Positions 1 through 7,979 of a DNA stretch of 64,000 nt are shown piece by piece (position 1 is the first letter of the stretch; every line of letters begins with the position of its first letter). The notes under the pieces are model-generated. The model was not told the DNA's origin. It ran no database searches and saw only the letters and a list, made by a program, of their open reading frames with translations. Source of the DNA: Hyphomicrobiales bacterium (lineage in GTDB: Bacteria; Pseudomonadota; Alphaproteobacteria; Rhizobiales; Phreatobacteraceae); NCBI GenBank assembly GCA_017304475.1, contig JAFKKV010000011.1, forward strand, positions 310,001 to 374,000, written 5' to 3'. The translations under genes and the position numbers were made by a program.

Positions 1-14
1 GGGTTTTTCGCCAT
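1..14 (-). CDS. 5' end of a further operon gene, cut by the window edge
   Basis: Only the first few codons (M-A-K-N) lie in the window. The ATG is preceded at good spacing by GAGGAAA on the minus strand, and it lies 62 bp downstream of the FAH-family gene in the same direction. This suggests the operon continues leftwards. The product cannot be told. Confidence 0.4.
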
Positions 15-76
15 GGGTTTCCTCGGAATATTCGCGCGTGTGCCCGCGCCTCGAAATGACGTGGTGGCGCCGCCGG

Positions 77-1069
77 TCAGGCGTCCTTCCTGACGACGCG
101 ATTGGTCAGCGTGCCGAGCCCCTCGACCGTCAGCTCGACCACGTCGCCGGCCTCGAGGAAGCGCTCGAGCTCGAGCCCGCAGCCGCCGCCGACCGTGCCG
201 GAGCCGAAGAACTCGCCGGCATGCAGCGTCTCCGAGCGCGAGACATAGGCGATCATGTCCTCGAACGAATGCAGCATTCCCGCCGTCGTCGTGTCGGTCC
301 AGGTCTCGCCATTGATCTTGGCGACCGCCTTGAGCGCATAGGGATCCTTCACCGCGTCGGCGGTGACCAGATAGGGCCCCATGGCATTGCCGGCGTCGAA
401 GCTCTTGCCCTTGGTCGGGCCGAGCATGCCCTGCATTTCGGCGATCTGGGCATCGCGCGCCGAGAAGTCATTGAAGATCGTGTAGCCGAAAATGTGGTCC
501 TTGGCCTGATGCCTGGCGATGTCCTTGCCGCCCTTGCCGAGGATGATGCCGAATTCGAGCTCGAAATCCATCATCCGGCTATAGTCCGGCCAGACCACCT
601 CGGTGCCGGTGCCGACCACGCTGAAGCGGTTGGTGATGTAGTAGATCGGCTTGTCGCGATAGACCGGCGGCACGTCGGCGTCCGGCGTCACCGCCAGCGC
701 GCCGGCCTCGTCGCCCTTCATCCGCGCGACCATCCGGCGCATGCCGACCGGCGCATTGATGATATGGCCGGGAAAGACCGAGAAATCGCGCATTTGCGGC
801 GGCACCGGGACCGGTGCCAGCAGCCTGGCGGCCGCGAGCGGCTGCGACAGGTCGTCATCTCCGGCCCGCGTCTCGGCCAGGCCGCGGGCCAGGTCGAGCC
901 CGGCGGGACCGGCCTCGATCAGCGCCAGCATGGATGCGAGGGCCTGCGTGGGCTTGCCCGCGCGTTCGGCCGCGCCGGCGAGATCCAGCACCCGCTCGGC
1001 ACCGGCCGCGCCGACCACGACGCCAACGCGCTGCTCGGCCCGGGCGCCGGCGAAAGTGACGAGTTTCAT
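77..1069 (-). CDS. Fumarylacetoacetate hydrolase (FAH) family protein
   Basis: A 330-residue protein of the FAH superfamily, whose members cleave or decarboxylate beta-keto and enol acids using a divalent metal. The C-terminal two thirds show the family core: Glu170 and Glu172 in MMDFELEFG are likely metal ligands, followed by NDFSARDAQ (about 200-208) and the late GSGTVGGGCG loop typical of the fold. Long FAHD members of this size are often found in aromatic or heterocycle degradation. The ATG is preceded by GAGGA 8 nt upstream, inside the end of the cyclase gene; the gap between the two genes is 5 bp, so they are co-transcribed. The neighbouring hydrolase and importer suggest a step late in breakdown of an imported compound. 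The substrate is unknown. Confidence 0.88.
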   Translation of the reverse strand: MKLVTFAGARAEQRVGVVVGAAGAERVLDLAGAAERAGKPTQALASMLALIEAGPAGLDLARGLAETRAGDDDLSQPLAAARLLAPVPVPPQMRDFSVFPGHIINAPVGMRRMVARMKGDEAGALAVTPDADVPPVYRDKPIYYITNRFSVVGTGTEVVWPDYSRMMDFELEFGIILGKGGKDIARHQAKDHIFGYTIFNDFSARDAQIAEMQGMLGPTKGKSFDAGNAMGPYLVTADAVKDPYALKAVAKINGETWTDTTTAGMLHSFEDMIAYVSRSETLHAGEFFGSGTVGGGCGLELERFLEAGDVVELTVEGLGTLTNRVVRKDA

Positions 1070-1074
1070 GGCGC

Positions 1075-1851
1075 TCAGTCCTCGAAGATCGCGACCGCCC
1101 GGCAGAAGCCGGCCGAGGCTTTGTGAATCTTGAACGGGAAGCAGGAAATCTGGAAACCGGTGGCCGGCAGCTGGTCGAGATTGGTCAGCTTTTCGATATG
1201 GCCATAGGCCCGCACCATGCCGGCGCGATGGCCTTCCCAGATCAGGCCGGCATCGCCGGTCTCGGCATATTTCTTGGCGGTGATGGTGAAGGGCGCGTCC
1301 CAGCTCCAGGCGTCGGTGCCGGTGATCCGCACGCCGCGCTCGGTCAGGTAAAGGGTCGCCTCGCGGCCCATGCCGCAGCCGCGGCCGACATAGTCGGGCT
1401 GGCCGTAGCGGGCCCCCGCCGCCGTATTGACCACCACGATGTCGAGCGGCTGGAGCGTCACGCCGGTACGCTTCAGCTCGGCCTCGACATCGGCGGCGGT
1501 CGCCACGTAACCGTCGGGGAAATGGCGGAAGTCGAGCTTCACGCCGCGCTGCAGGCACCAGTCGAGCGGCATTTCGTCGATGGTCCAGGCCGGCTTGCCG
1601 CCGTCAGTGGTCGAGTGGAAATGGTAGGGTGCGTCGAGATGGGTGCCGTTATGGGTCGAGCAGGCGAGCATCTCGACCGCCCAGCCGTCGCCGCCGGGCA
1701 GGTCGTCCTGGGTCAGGCCCGGGAAGAATTGCAGGATCTGCTGCACCGAGGCCTTGTGGTCGACATAGGTGATGGAGGGGGTCGTGCCCGGCGGGTCCGA
1801 CGCGATGTCGGCTCGCAGCGACACGGACAGATCGATGATCCGGCGCGCCAT
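1075..1851 (-). CDS. Cyclase family protein (kynurenine formamidase-like metal hydrolase)
   Basis: A 258-residue member of the cyclase/KynB-like superfamily (metal-dependent amide, ester or lactone hydrolases). The defining motif HNGTHLDAPYH lies at residues 67-77, with a second conserved block GTDAWSWD near residue 185. Related proteins hydrolyse formylkynurenine, isatin and similar rings, so a ring-opening or deformylating step is plausible, but this protein is longer than KynB (about 210) and its substrate is not clear. The ATG at the high-coordinate end has a strong GGAGG 7 nt upstream. The 13-bp gap to the permease gene and 5-bp gap to the FAH gene mark it as an operon member. Confidence 0.88.
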   Translation of the reverse strand: MARRIIDLSVSLRADIASDPPGTTPSITYVDHKASVQQILQFFPGLTQDDLPGGDGWAVEMLACSTHNGTHLDAPYHFHSTTDGGKPAWTIDEMPLDWCLQRGVKLDFRHFPDGYVATAADVEAELKRTGVTLQPLDIVVVNTAAGARYGQPDYVGRGCGMGREATLYLTERGVRITGTDAWSWDAPFTITAKKYAETGDAGLIWEGHRAGMVRAYGHIEKLTNLDQLPATGFQISCFPFKIHKASAGFCRAVAIFED

Positions 1852-1864
1852 GATAGTTCCTCCG

Positions 1865-2629
1865 TCAGTGCTGTGTTTGCCAGCGCAGCGTGTGCTTTTC
1901 GACCGCACGCAGAGCCAGGTTGGAAACGAGGCCGATCGCGCCGAGCAGGGCGATGCCGGCGAACAGGTCGGCCGATTGGAACGACCGGGCGGCGAGCAGG
2001 ATCGCCGTGCCGAGGCCGGCCTGCGAGGCCAGCATCTCGCAGATGATCGCCAGGATCAGCGCCACCGTCATGGACAGGCGCATGCCGGCCAGGATGTCCG
2101 GCATGGCGTTGGGCAGGCCCATCTTCCAGGCAAAGGCCGGGCCCGACATCTGCAGGCAGCGCGCGACCTCCTTCAGGCGCGGCTCGACCTCGGCGAAGCC
2201 GTGAATGGTGCCAAGCAGCGTCGGCCAGAGCGAGCCGAAGGCGACAACCGTCAGCGCCATGGCCGGCGACAGGCCCATCAGCGCGATGGCCACCGGAATG
2301 ATCGCCGAGGCCGGCAGCGGCCGGAGGAATTCGAGCGTCGGCTGCAGGTAGTCGCGCGCCGTCCGGGACAGGCCGATGGCCGCGCCGAGCACCACGCCGA
2401 TCAGGCCGGCGAGCAGCCAGCCCTGCAGCATGCGGCCGACCGTGCCCATGGTCTGGCTGAGCAGGTCACCGCGGCGGAAGCCGTCGATCAGGGCTGCCCA
2501 GGCATCGAACGGATTGGGCACGAAGGCGCGCGACACCGTGCCGGTGACGGCGGCGAGCCACCACAGGAACAGGATGGCCGCGACGACGGCGAGCGAGCCG
2601 GCAAACAAAAGGATATCGCGGGTTTTCAT
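1865..2629 (-). CDS. ABC transporter permease, NitT/TauT (SsuC-like) family, second copy
   Basis: A 254-residue inner-membrane permease with about six hydrophobic segments. The cytoplasmic EAA-like loop that contacts the ATPase is visible around RLKEVARCLQMSGPAFAWK (about residues 157-175), and FLRPLPASAIIPVAIALMG is the typical BPD_transp_1 block. Its ATG overlaps the stop of the preceding permease gene (ATGA), so translation is probably coupled. It is a diverged paralogue of that neighbour; the two probably form a heterodimeric channel, whereas many nitrate/sulfonate-type importers use one permease as a homodimer. Confidence 0.9.
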   Translation of the reverse strand: MKTRDILLFAGSLAVVAAILFLWWLAAVTGTVSRAFVPNPFDAWAALIDGFRRGDLLSQTMGTVGRMLQGWLLAGLIGVVLGAAIGLSRTARDYLQPTLEFLRPLPASAIIPVAIALMGLSPAMALTVVAFGSLWPTLLGTIHGFAEVEPRLKEVARCLQMSGPAFAWKMGLPNAMPDILAGMRLSMTVALILAIICEMLASQAGLGTAILLAARSFQSADLFAGIALLGAIGLVSNLALRAVEKHTLRWQTQH

Positions 2630-3402
2630 GTCCGGGCCTCCGCGGCGATCCGCTGATGGCGGAACAGCCGTCCCTGCAGGACATTGAGGCCGGCATTGAC
2701 GGCCCAGCCGATGAAGCCGATCCAGAACAGCGAGGCGAGCATCAGTTCCGGCCGCAGCGTCTGCTGGGCGATCATCAGCATATAGCCGAGCCCTTGCGGG
2801 TTGGCGGCGATCTCGACGGTGACGGCGACCACCAGGGCGAAGCCCGCGGCAAGGCGCAGCGCCACGAAGATGCGCGGCATGGCGGCCGGCAGCACGATCT
2901 TCCACAGCCGCTGCGCCGGTGTCAGGCCGATGACCTTGGACACTTCGAGCAGGCGCGGTTCGATCTGCGAGGCGGCCGCCTGCGCCAGGATCAGGCAGGG
3001 CCAGAAGGTGGCGAAACCGACAATGGCCATTTCGATGCGATAGCCGAAGCCGAAGACCAGCAGGGCTAGCGGAATGAGCGCGACGGAGGGGATCGGCCGG
3101 AACAGCTCGACCGAGGGCGTGGTCAGCGCGATGGCGGTGCGCGACAGGCCGATGAGGAAGCCGAGGACGAGGCCGGTAAAGGCGCCGAGCACCAGCCCGC
3201 CGACCGCGCCGATCAGCGTCTGCAGCGTGGCGAGTGCCAGCGTGCCGTCGGCGAGCGCCTCCAGCCAGGCCTTCGCGACCAAGGTCGGCGGCGCCAGGCT
3301 TTCCGAATCGGCGCCTGGGCCGCGAAACCAGATCTCGGCCGCCACCAGCGCGGCCAGCGGCAGGGCGATCGCCTTGGCCCAGCGTGTCGAGGAGCCGGAC
3401 AT
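2626..3402 (-). CDS. ABC transporter permease, NitT/TauT (SsuC-like) family, first copy
   Basis: A 258-residue permease with about six membrane segments. The block FRPIPSVALIPLALLVFGFG and the EAA-like loop around EVSKVIGLTPAQRLWKIVLP are characteristic of the SsuC/TauC/ThiX group. It starts at an ATG whose bases overlap the ATPase stop, and its own stop overlaps the next permease start by 4 nt, giving a chain of coupled genes. It should pair with the second permease and with the ATPase encoded just upstream to import a small organic solute. Confidence 0.9.
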   Translation of the reverse strand: MSGSSTRWAKAIALPLAALVAAEIWFRGPGADSESLAPPTLVAKAWLEALADGTLALATLQTLIGAVGGLVLGAFTGLVLGFLIGLSRTAIALTTPSVELFRPIPSVALIPLALLVFGFGYRIEMAIVGFATFWPCLILAQAAASQIEPRLLEVSKVIGLTPAQRLWKIVLPAAMPRIFVALRLAAGFALVVAVTVEIAANPQGLGYMLMIAQQTLRPELMLASLFWIGFIGWAVNAGLNVLQGRLFRHQRIAAEART

Positions 3403-4196
3403 CAGTGGCCCTCTTGCATCATGTCGAACAGGTCGCGCCGGAGCTTGAGGAAGTCGGGGTGCTCGCGGGTGGTGAGCTGGTTGCGCGGGCGCGCCAGAGG
3501 CACGTCGACGATGCGCGCGATGCGGCCGGGATGCGGCAGCAAGGCCACCACGCGGTCGCCCAAATAGAGCGCTTCTTCCAGGTCGTGGGTGACGAAGAAC
3601 ACGGTGGTGTTGCGCTCGGCGGCCAGCGCCAGCACCTCGTCCTGCAATTGCTGGCGGGTCATCGCATCGAGCGCGCCGAACGGCTCGTCCATCAGGAGCA
3701 CTTTGGGCTCCTGCGCCAGGCAGCGGGCGATCTGCAGGCGCTGCTGCATGCCGCCCGACATTTGCGAGGGGAATTTCTGGCCATGATCCTTCAGGCCGAC
3801 CTTGGCCAGCAGGCTCTCGATCAGCGGACCCTGCTCGGCGCGCGGCATGCCGGCGGCCTCCAGCGCCAGCGCGACATTGCCCCTGGCGTCGCGCCAGGGC
3901 AGCAGCGCGCGGCCATAGTCCTGGAACACCACGGAAACCGCGCGGCTCGGCCCGGTGATCGGCCGGCCGAACGAGGTGACGCTGCCGGCGGTGGCGGCGA
4001 CGAGCCCCGCCACCACGCGCAGCAGCGTGGTCTTGCCGCAGCCCGACGGGCCCATCACGCAGATGAACTCGCCCGGCTTCACGTCGAGCGTGACGTTTTC
4101 GAGGATGGGCTTGCCGCCGAGCTCCACACGGAGCCCGGCGAAAGCGATGGCGGCGTCGTCTGCCGGTGACCGGGCAAGCATCTCCGGCTTGCTCAC
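3402..4196 (-). CDS. ABC transporter ATP-binding protein, NitT/TauT (SsuB-like) family
   Basis: A 264-residue ATPase that powers the importer encoded around it. Walker A is GPSGCGKTT (49-57), the signature is MSGGMQQR (146-153), Walker B is VLLMDEPFGALD (166-177) and the H-loop is FVTHDLEEA. The start is taken as GTG because GTG and the stop of the binding-protein gene overlap as GTGA, matching the coupled junctions downstream; an in-frame ATG five codons in is the alternative. The family includes SsuB, TauB and ThiZ, so sequence alone does not fix the substrate. Confidence 0.92.
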   Translation of the reverse strand: MSKPEMLARSPADDAAIAFAGLRVELGGKPILENVTLDVKPGEFICVMGPSGCGKTTLLRVVAGLVAATAGSVTSFGRPITGPSRAVSVVFQDYGRALLPWRDARGNVALALEAAGMPRAEQGPLIESLLAKVGLKDHGQKFPSQMSGGMQQRLQIARCLAQEPKVLLMDEPFGALDAMTRQQLQDEVLALAAERNTTVFFVTHDLEEALYLGDRVVALLPHPGRIARIVDVPLARPRNQLTTREHPDFLKLRRDLFDMMQEGH

Positions 4197-5143
4197 GGCA
4201 GGACGACGTTGGTCGCGACCGGCTGGCCGCGCAGCATTTCCTGTTCGCGCATGATCTTGATCCAGTAGTCGATCTCGGCAACCGTGATCGACGGCTTCTG
4301 GGCCGAGATGATCGCATTGGCCAGCACCGCCGGCGGCAGCGCGATATATTTGCCGATGATGGCGCGGACCTTGGCGTCATTGGCCTTGTCGGCGACGAAA
4401 GCCGACCCCTCGGTGAGGCCGTCGCGGAACGCCTTGATCAGCTGCGGATTCTTGGTCGCCCAGGCGCGCGTGGTCGAATAGAGGATCGCGGGCAGGCCGG
4501 CCGGAAGCTCGGTGTGGAAATAGGACACGACGCGGCCGATATTGCCCTGGACGATGCGTTCCATGATCGGCGAGCCGGTGATCAGGCCGTCGACCGAGCC
4601 GCCGCGCAGGATATCGGCCATTTGCGGGAACGGCGTTTCGACGAAGGTGACCTTTTTCCAGTCGGCGCCCTTCTCGGCCATCCACTTGCGGAACAGCACG
4701 TGCAGGAAGGCGCCGAGGCCGGGCACGCCGATGCGCTTGCCTTCGGCCGATTTGGCATCGGTGATGCCGGCGCCGACCTTTTCGACGAAGCCGTAGTTGG
4801 CGACGTCCTTCGACGTCACCGAACCGCCGGCGACCGCCACCAGGTCGAGGCCGCCGTCATTGGCCTGCAGCATGACCGAAGGCGTCGGGCCGCCGATCTG
4901 CACGCTGTCGGCCTGCATGGCGGCCGGAATGTTCGAATTGAGCGCGATCAGCTGGAAGCCGACATCGAGGCCGCGGGAGCGGAAATAGCCTTGCTCCTGG
5001 GCGACGAAGGCGGAGGTGAAATCGGCGACCGCGGTATAGCCGAGCAGCACCTTGGTCGGGGCCTGGGCGTAGGCCGGAAGGCCGGTGAGCGCGGTGCCGG
5101 CGGCGAGGCCGCCCGTGAACGAGCGGCGGGTCAGTTTGGTCAT
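4193..5143 (-). CDS. ABC substrate-binding protein, NMT1/SsuA-like, Tat-type signal
   Basis: A 316-residue periplasmic binding protein of the NMT1/THI5-like (SsuA, TauA, ThiY) fold, which captures the solute for the permeases encoded downstream. The N-terminus TRRSFTGGLAAG, then a hydrophobic stretch and AYAQA, looks like a twin-arginine signal peptide with cleavage near residue 27. The start is the ATG 9 nt after AGGAGG; the TTG two codons upstream is only 3 nt from that site. Hallmarks are an early LLGYTAVADFTSAFVAQEQGYF block and a central ITGSPI hinge. Members carry nitrate, sulfonates, pyrimidine precursors or aromatics. Confidence 0.88.
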   Translation of the reverse strand: MTKLTRRSFTGGLAAGTALTGLPAYAQAPTKVLLGYTAVADFTSAFVAQEQGYFRSRGLDVGFQLIALNSNIPAAMQADSVQIGGPTPSVMLQANDGGLDLVAVAGGSVTSKDVANYGFVEKVGAGITDAKSAEGKRIGVPGLGAFLHVLFRKWMAEKGADWKKVTFVETPFPQMADILRGGSVDGLITGSPIMERIVQGNIGRVVSYFHTELPAGLPAILYSTTRAWATKNPQLIKAFRDGLTEGSAFVADKANDAKVRAIIGKYIALPPAVLANAIISAQKPSITVAEIDYWIKIMREQEMLRGQPVATNVVLP

Positions 5144-5215
5144 GGACAATGTCCTCCTAGACGAGCGTGTTCGGATCCGGATCTTGGTCGCCCGGTTGCT
5201 GTTGACGATGGAAGG

Positions 5216-5905
5216 TTAAGGGGTCGGCGTTTCGGCCTCCGGGCTGGCCGGGCGGGTCGCCGCGAAAGCGCGCAGGCCGGCGGCCGCGAAAATCGCGGCG
5301 CGCGACAGCAGGGCTTCGGTGTTGCGGTCGGATGTCGCGCCGTCGGAAAGCCGGTCGGCGCGTCCGGTCGGCGCCATCTGGGTCAGCGCCGAGCCGATGA
5401 TGAAGAGATAGCCCCAGGTCGCGTCCGCGAGCGAGAGGTCGGGCAAGGCCATGCGGAGCGCCTCGATATAGCGTTTGGCCATGGCATCGTAGCTCGCCGC
5501 GATCAGCCCCTGGGCCCAGGGATTGTTGGAGGCGCCGGTGGTCAGGATGAGATTTGCGAAATAGTGGCCGCCGCGCGTCGGGTCGTAGCCGGCCTCCACG
5601 GTTGGCCTCAGCAGCGAGTCGACGATCTCTTCCACCGTCAGGCCGCCGCGCGCGATCATCGTGTCGAGGCGGGCGAGCCGGATGCGGTTGATGGCGCCGG
5701 AGCGGCGCGCGAACATCGCCTCGAACAGGCCTTCTTTGGTCCGGAAGTGATAATGCAGCAGCGCCTGGGCGACCCCGGCCAATTGGGCGATCTCGCGCAT
5801 GCTGGCGCCATCGAAACCGCATCTGGCGAAAAGCCGCTCGGCCGCGTCGAGGATCTCTTCCTTCGACGTCGGCTTGGCGCGGGTTTTCGCAAGCGGTTCG
5901 GACAT
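5216..5905 (-). CDS. TetR/AcrR family regulator of the adjoining transport operon
   Basis: A repressor-type protein of about 229 residues. The N-terminal helix-turn-helix reads EEILDAAERLFARCGF then REIAQLAGVAQALLHYHF (about residues 15-60), the classical TetR_N signature; the rest is the ligand and dimer domain. It is the first gene of the minus-strand operon, 72 bp ahead of the binding-protein gene. The ATG was chosen because a GTG seven codons upstream would abut the palindrome at 5927-5944, leaving no room for a promoter. With the promoter proposed there the ATG would be nearly leaderless. Autorepression, with the imported compound or a breakdown product as inducer, is an inference. Confidence 0.88.
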   Translation of the reverse strand: MSEPLAKTRAKPTSKEEILDAAERLFARCGFDGASMREIAQLAGVAQALLHYHFRTKEGLFEAMFARRSGAINRIRLARLDTMIARGGLTVEEIVDSLLRPTVEAGYDPTRGGHYFANLILTTGASNNPWAQGLIAASYDAMAKRYIEALRMALPDLSLADATWGYLFIIGSALTQMAPTGRADRLSDGATSDRNTEALLSRAAIFAAAGLRAFAATRPASPEAETPTP

Positions 5906-5926
5906 GAGCGGCCGTGTTAGCGTCAC

Positions 5927-5944
5927 TGACTGTTCGATCAGTCA
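5927..5944. promoter_or_regulatory. TetR-type operator (6-6-6 palindrome) on the operon promoter
   Basis: TGACTG and CAGTCA form perfect arms around the 6-bp centre TTCGAT. On the minus strand the right arm merges into TTGACT (5945-5940), a good -35, and a weak -10-like GCTAAC lies at about 5921-5916. A dimer bound here would cover the promoter of the tetR-led operon. The arm and spacing resemble operators of many TetR/AcrR regulators. Confidence 0.6.
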
Positions 5945-6030
5945 AGCATGTGGCCGCACCCGGCGCAAGGGTCATTCTTGGTTCCGTGTGTCGGCCGGGA
6001 TAGGCTGAACGGCGGAGCGCGAGGCGGCCG

Positions 6031-6837
6031 ATGAGGGGGCTGGCGGTGGTCGTGAGCGTCGAGCCGGTGGCCGGTCGATTGTTCTTCTGGGGTGCGCGGG
6101 CGCTTTATCTCGGCCCGAGCTTCGGGCTCGCCGCCCACCGCAATGCCGCGGCGGTGCTGTGTGCGGGCCTTGGCGGCGCGTTCGGCCTCGCCCGCGATCC
6201 GCGCCTGGCCGAGCCGGACTTCATCACCTGCCGGACCGCGCTCATTCCGGCCAATACCCTGCACCGGATCAGGCCGGGCGCCGCGCCGATGGCCTTTCTC
6301 TATGTCGATCCGCAAAGCGCCGACTACCGCTGCCTCTTCGCTGGGATGCGGCAACAAGGTGCGGCCGATAGCCGCGACCATGGCGACGAAGCGGCCTATC
6401 TTGCGATTCTCGCCCGTTTGAGCCGCGGTGCCGCCTGGCCGGATGTGCGCGACGAGATCGCGGCGGTGCTGGGGTTGGCGGGCGCGCGTTCGGGCGATGA
6501 ACGGATTCGCGGCGTCATCCGGCGGCTGGTCGGTGATCCCGAGGGCGTGAACGATCTTGCCGGCCTCGCCGCCGGGATCGGTCTTTCGCCGTCACGCCTG
6601 CAGCACCTGTTCAAGGACGAGACCGGACTTGCCTTTCGCCGCTACAAGCTCTGGACCCGCATGGGCGCGGCCATCCGGGCCATGGCCAGGGGGCAGGCGC
6701 TGACGGAAGCCGCGCTGGGCGCCGGCTTTGCCAGCTCGGCCCATTTCAGCAGTGCGTTCCGGGCCATGTTCGGCTTGACGCCATCGGCCTTCGCCAAAGC
6801 CGGGTTGACGATCGTCGAGGCGCCGGCAGGGCAGTAG
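6031..6837 (+). CDS. AraC family transcriptional regulator
   Basis: A 268-residue protein with an N-terminal sensing domain of the AraC-binding cupin type (early HRNAAAVLCAGL, then LIPANTLHRIRPG) and a C-terminal double helix-turn-helix of about 100 residues. The latter is seen in DLAGLAAGIGLSPSRLQHLFKDETG and FASSAHFSSAFRAMFGLTPSAFAK, the typical HTH_18 finish. A GAGGCGG site precedes the ATG. It starts 126 bp from the divergent tetR gene, so it may share that regulatory region. The small NTF2-like gene 70 bp downstream may be co-transcribed. The signal sensed is unknown. Confidence 0.88.
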   Translation: MRGLAVVVSVEPVAGRLFFWGARALYLGPSFGLAAHRNAAAVLCAGLGGAFGLARDPRLAEPDFITCRTALIPANTLHRIRPGAAPMAFLYVDPQSADYRCLFAGMRQQGAADSRDHGDEAAYLAILARLSRGAAWPDVRDEIAAVLGLAGARSGDERIRGVIRRLVGDPEGVNDLAGLAAGIGLSPSRLQHLFKDETGLAFRRYKLWTRMGAAIRAMARGQALTEAALGAGFASSAHFSSAFRAMFGLTPSAFAKAGLTIVEAPAGQ

Positions 6838-6860
6838 CCGGTTTTTGAAAGCGCCGGGGT

Positions 6861-6878
6861 CATGCCTCCGGCATGTTT
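6861..6878 (+). terminator. Weak stem-loop after the araC-type gene
   Basis: CATGCC and GGCATG pair around the loop TCC, followed by only three T residues. This may be a weak terminator or chance. It lies between the stop of the AraC gene and the ribosome site (GGGGGAG) of the next gene. Confidence 0.3.
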
Positions 6879-6907
6879 GCGGCTTCTGAAGACATGGGGG
6901 AGCCGGG

Positions 6908-7330
6908 ATGTCCGCGACGATCGAGCCTTATGACGACCATCTGCGCACCGCCAACAGGGCGGTTGTCGAGCACTATTGCGCGGCCTGGCGCGCCGGGGCG
7001 AGACAGGCGCTCGCCGACTGCTACCACGACGATTTCACCTTGTATTACGGCGGCGCCAATCCCTTGTCGGGTGTCCATGCCGGCAAGCCGGCTGCGCTCC
7101 AGGTGCTAGCCGAATTCAGCCGTCGCACCAATCGCAAGCTGACGGCGATCGTCGATTGCATGGCCGGCCCGAACCGGGCGGTGGTCATTGCCCGCGAGGC
7201 CTTCACGCGTGGCGCCCTCAGGGCCGAACTGGAGCGCACCCTGGTCTATGCGATCCGCGATGGCCGGCTCAGCGCCTGCTGGGTGTTCGATGTCGACCAG
7301 CCCTTGGTCGACCGCTTCCTCGCCGACTGA
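6908..7330 (+). CDS. NTF2-like (SnoaL/ketosteroid isomerase fold) protein
   Basis: A 140-residue protein with the NTF2-like cone fold: an N-terminal helix around NRAVVEHYCAAWRAGARQALADCYHDDF, the loop GGANPLSGVHAGKPA, and a C-terminal strand run ending in CWVFDVDQPLVDRFLAD. Such proteins act as small-molecule isomerases, hydrolases or binding domains. Nothing here identifies a reaction. It is preceded by GGGGGAG and follows the AraC gene in the same direction, so it could be that regulator's target. Convergent with nrsF, only 10 bp apart. Confidence 0.8.
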   Translation: MSATIEPYDDHLRTANRAVVEHYCAAWRAGARQALADCYHDDFTLYYGGANPLSGVHAGKPAALQVLAEFSRRTNRKLTAIVDCMAGPNRAVVIAREAFTRGALRAELERTLVYAIRDGRLSACWVFDVDQPLVDRFLAD

Positions 7331-7340
7331 CCGGGGGCAT

Positions 7341-7973
7341 CTACCAGGCGAGCACGCGCCGGCCGATGGCGGCGCCGGCGACCGCCATCGCGCCGATCGC
7401 CAGGGTGTACCAGGTCGCGACGAAGAGCGGTGAATCATCGACGCAATGCATGCCGTAGAACACCGCGGCGATGGCGCCGGCGGCAAACCCGGCAATGGCG
7501 CCGGCGCGCGCCGGATCGGCCGGGGCGGCGGCGGTCATGGCGGTCAGGATGGCGGCAAGGGGGGCGGCCCCGAGAAAGGGGATGGCGACCAGGCACAGCG
7601 CCCAGTTGCGGCCGATCAGGCGCGGGCCAAAGGCCGCCGGCGCCTGGGTCGCCAGTTCATGGCCGAGGCCGAACAGGATGAGCGCGGCGGGCACGATCAA
7701 CAGAAGCGGCGACAGCACGCCTTCCGGACGCTGCACCGCGCGCAGCAGGGCTATGGCGCTGATCGCCAGGGTGGCGACATAGACCATCTTCAGGTCGAAC
7801 AGCATCGTGGTCGCGGCGCTGGCGAGGTCGGGCCGCGGCTTGACCACCAGCATCAGCAGCGCGAAGGCGATCGCCGCCGAGAAGGCCAGCGCCAGCGTCA
7901 GCCGGCGCGCGGCGGGCGCTCCGGTCAGTGCGGCATCGCGCGACAGCGCGGCGATCAGGTCATCGGTCTTCAT
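7341..7973 (-). CDS. nrsF: NrsF-type membrane anti-sigma factor (DUF1109)
   Basis: A 210-residue integral membrane protein with about six hydrophobic helices and a short cytoplasmic N-terminus beginning MKTDDLIAALSRDA, which is typical of the DUF1109/NrsF family. NrsF proteins hold an ECF sigma factor (SigF) at the membrane until released by stress such as heavy metals or oxidants; conserved cysteines are needed in Caulobacter. One Cys is visible in MHCVDDSPLFVATWY near the C-terminus and another in the NWALCLVAIP helix. The gene lies 6 bp after the sigma gene, as usual for this pair. Confidence 0.9.
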   Translation of the reverse strand: MKTDDLIAALSRDAALTGAPAARRLTLALAFSAAIAFALLMLVVKPRPDLASAATTMLFDLKMVYVATLAISAIALLRAVQRPEGVLSPLLLIVPAALILFGLGHELATQAPAAFGPRLIGRNWALCLVAIPFLGAAPLAAILTAMTAAAPADPARAGAIAGFAAGAIAAVFYGMHCVDDSPLFVATWYTLAIGAMAVAGAAIGRRVLAW

Positions 7974-7979
7974 CTCAGG

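Noticed and set aside
5144..5215. TPP or other riboswitch in front of the NMT1-like binding protein gene
   Set aside because: The 72-bp gap is too short, lies within an operon, and shows no thi-box-like sequence.
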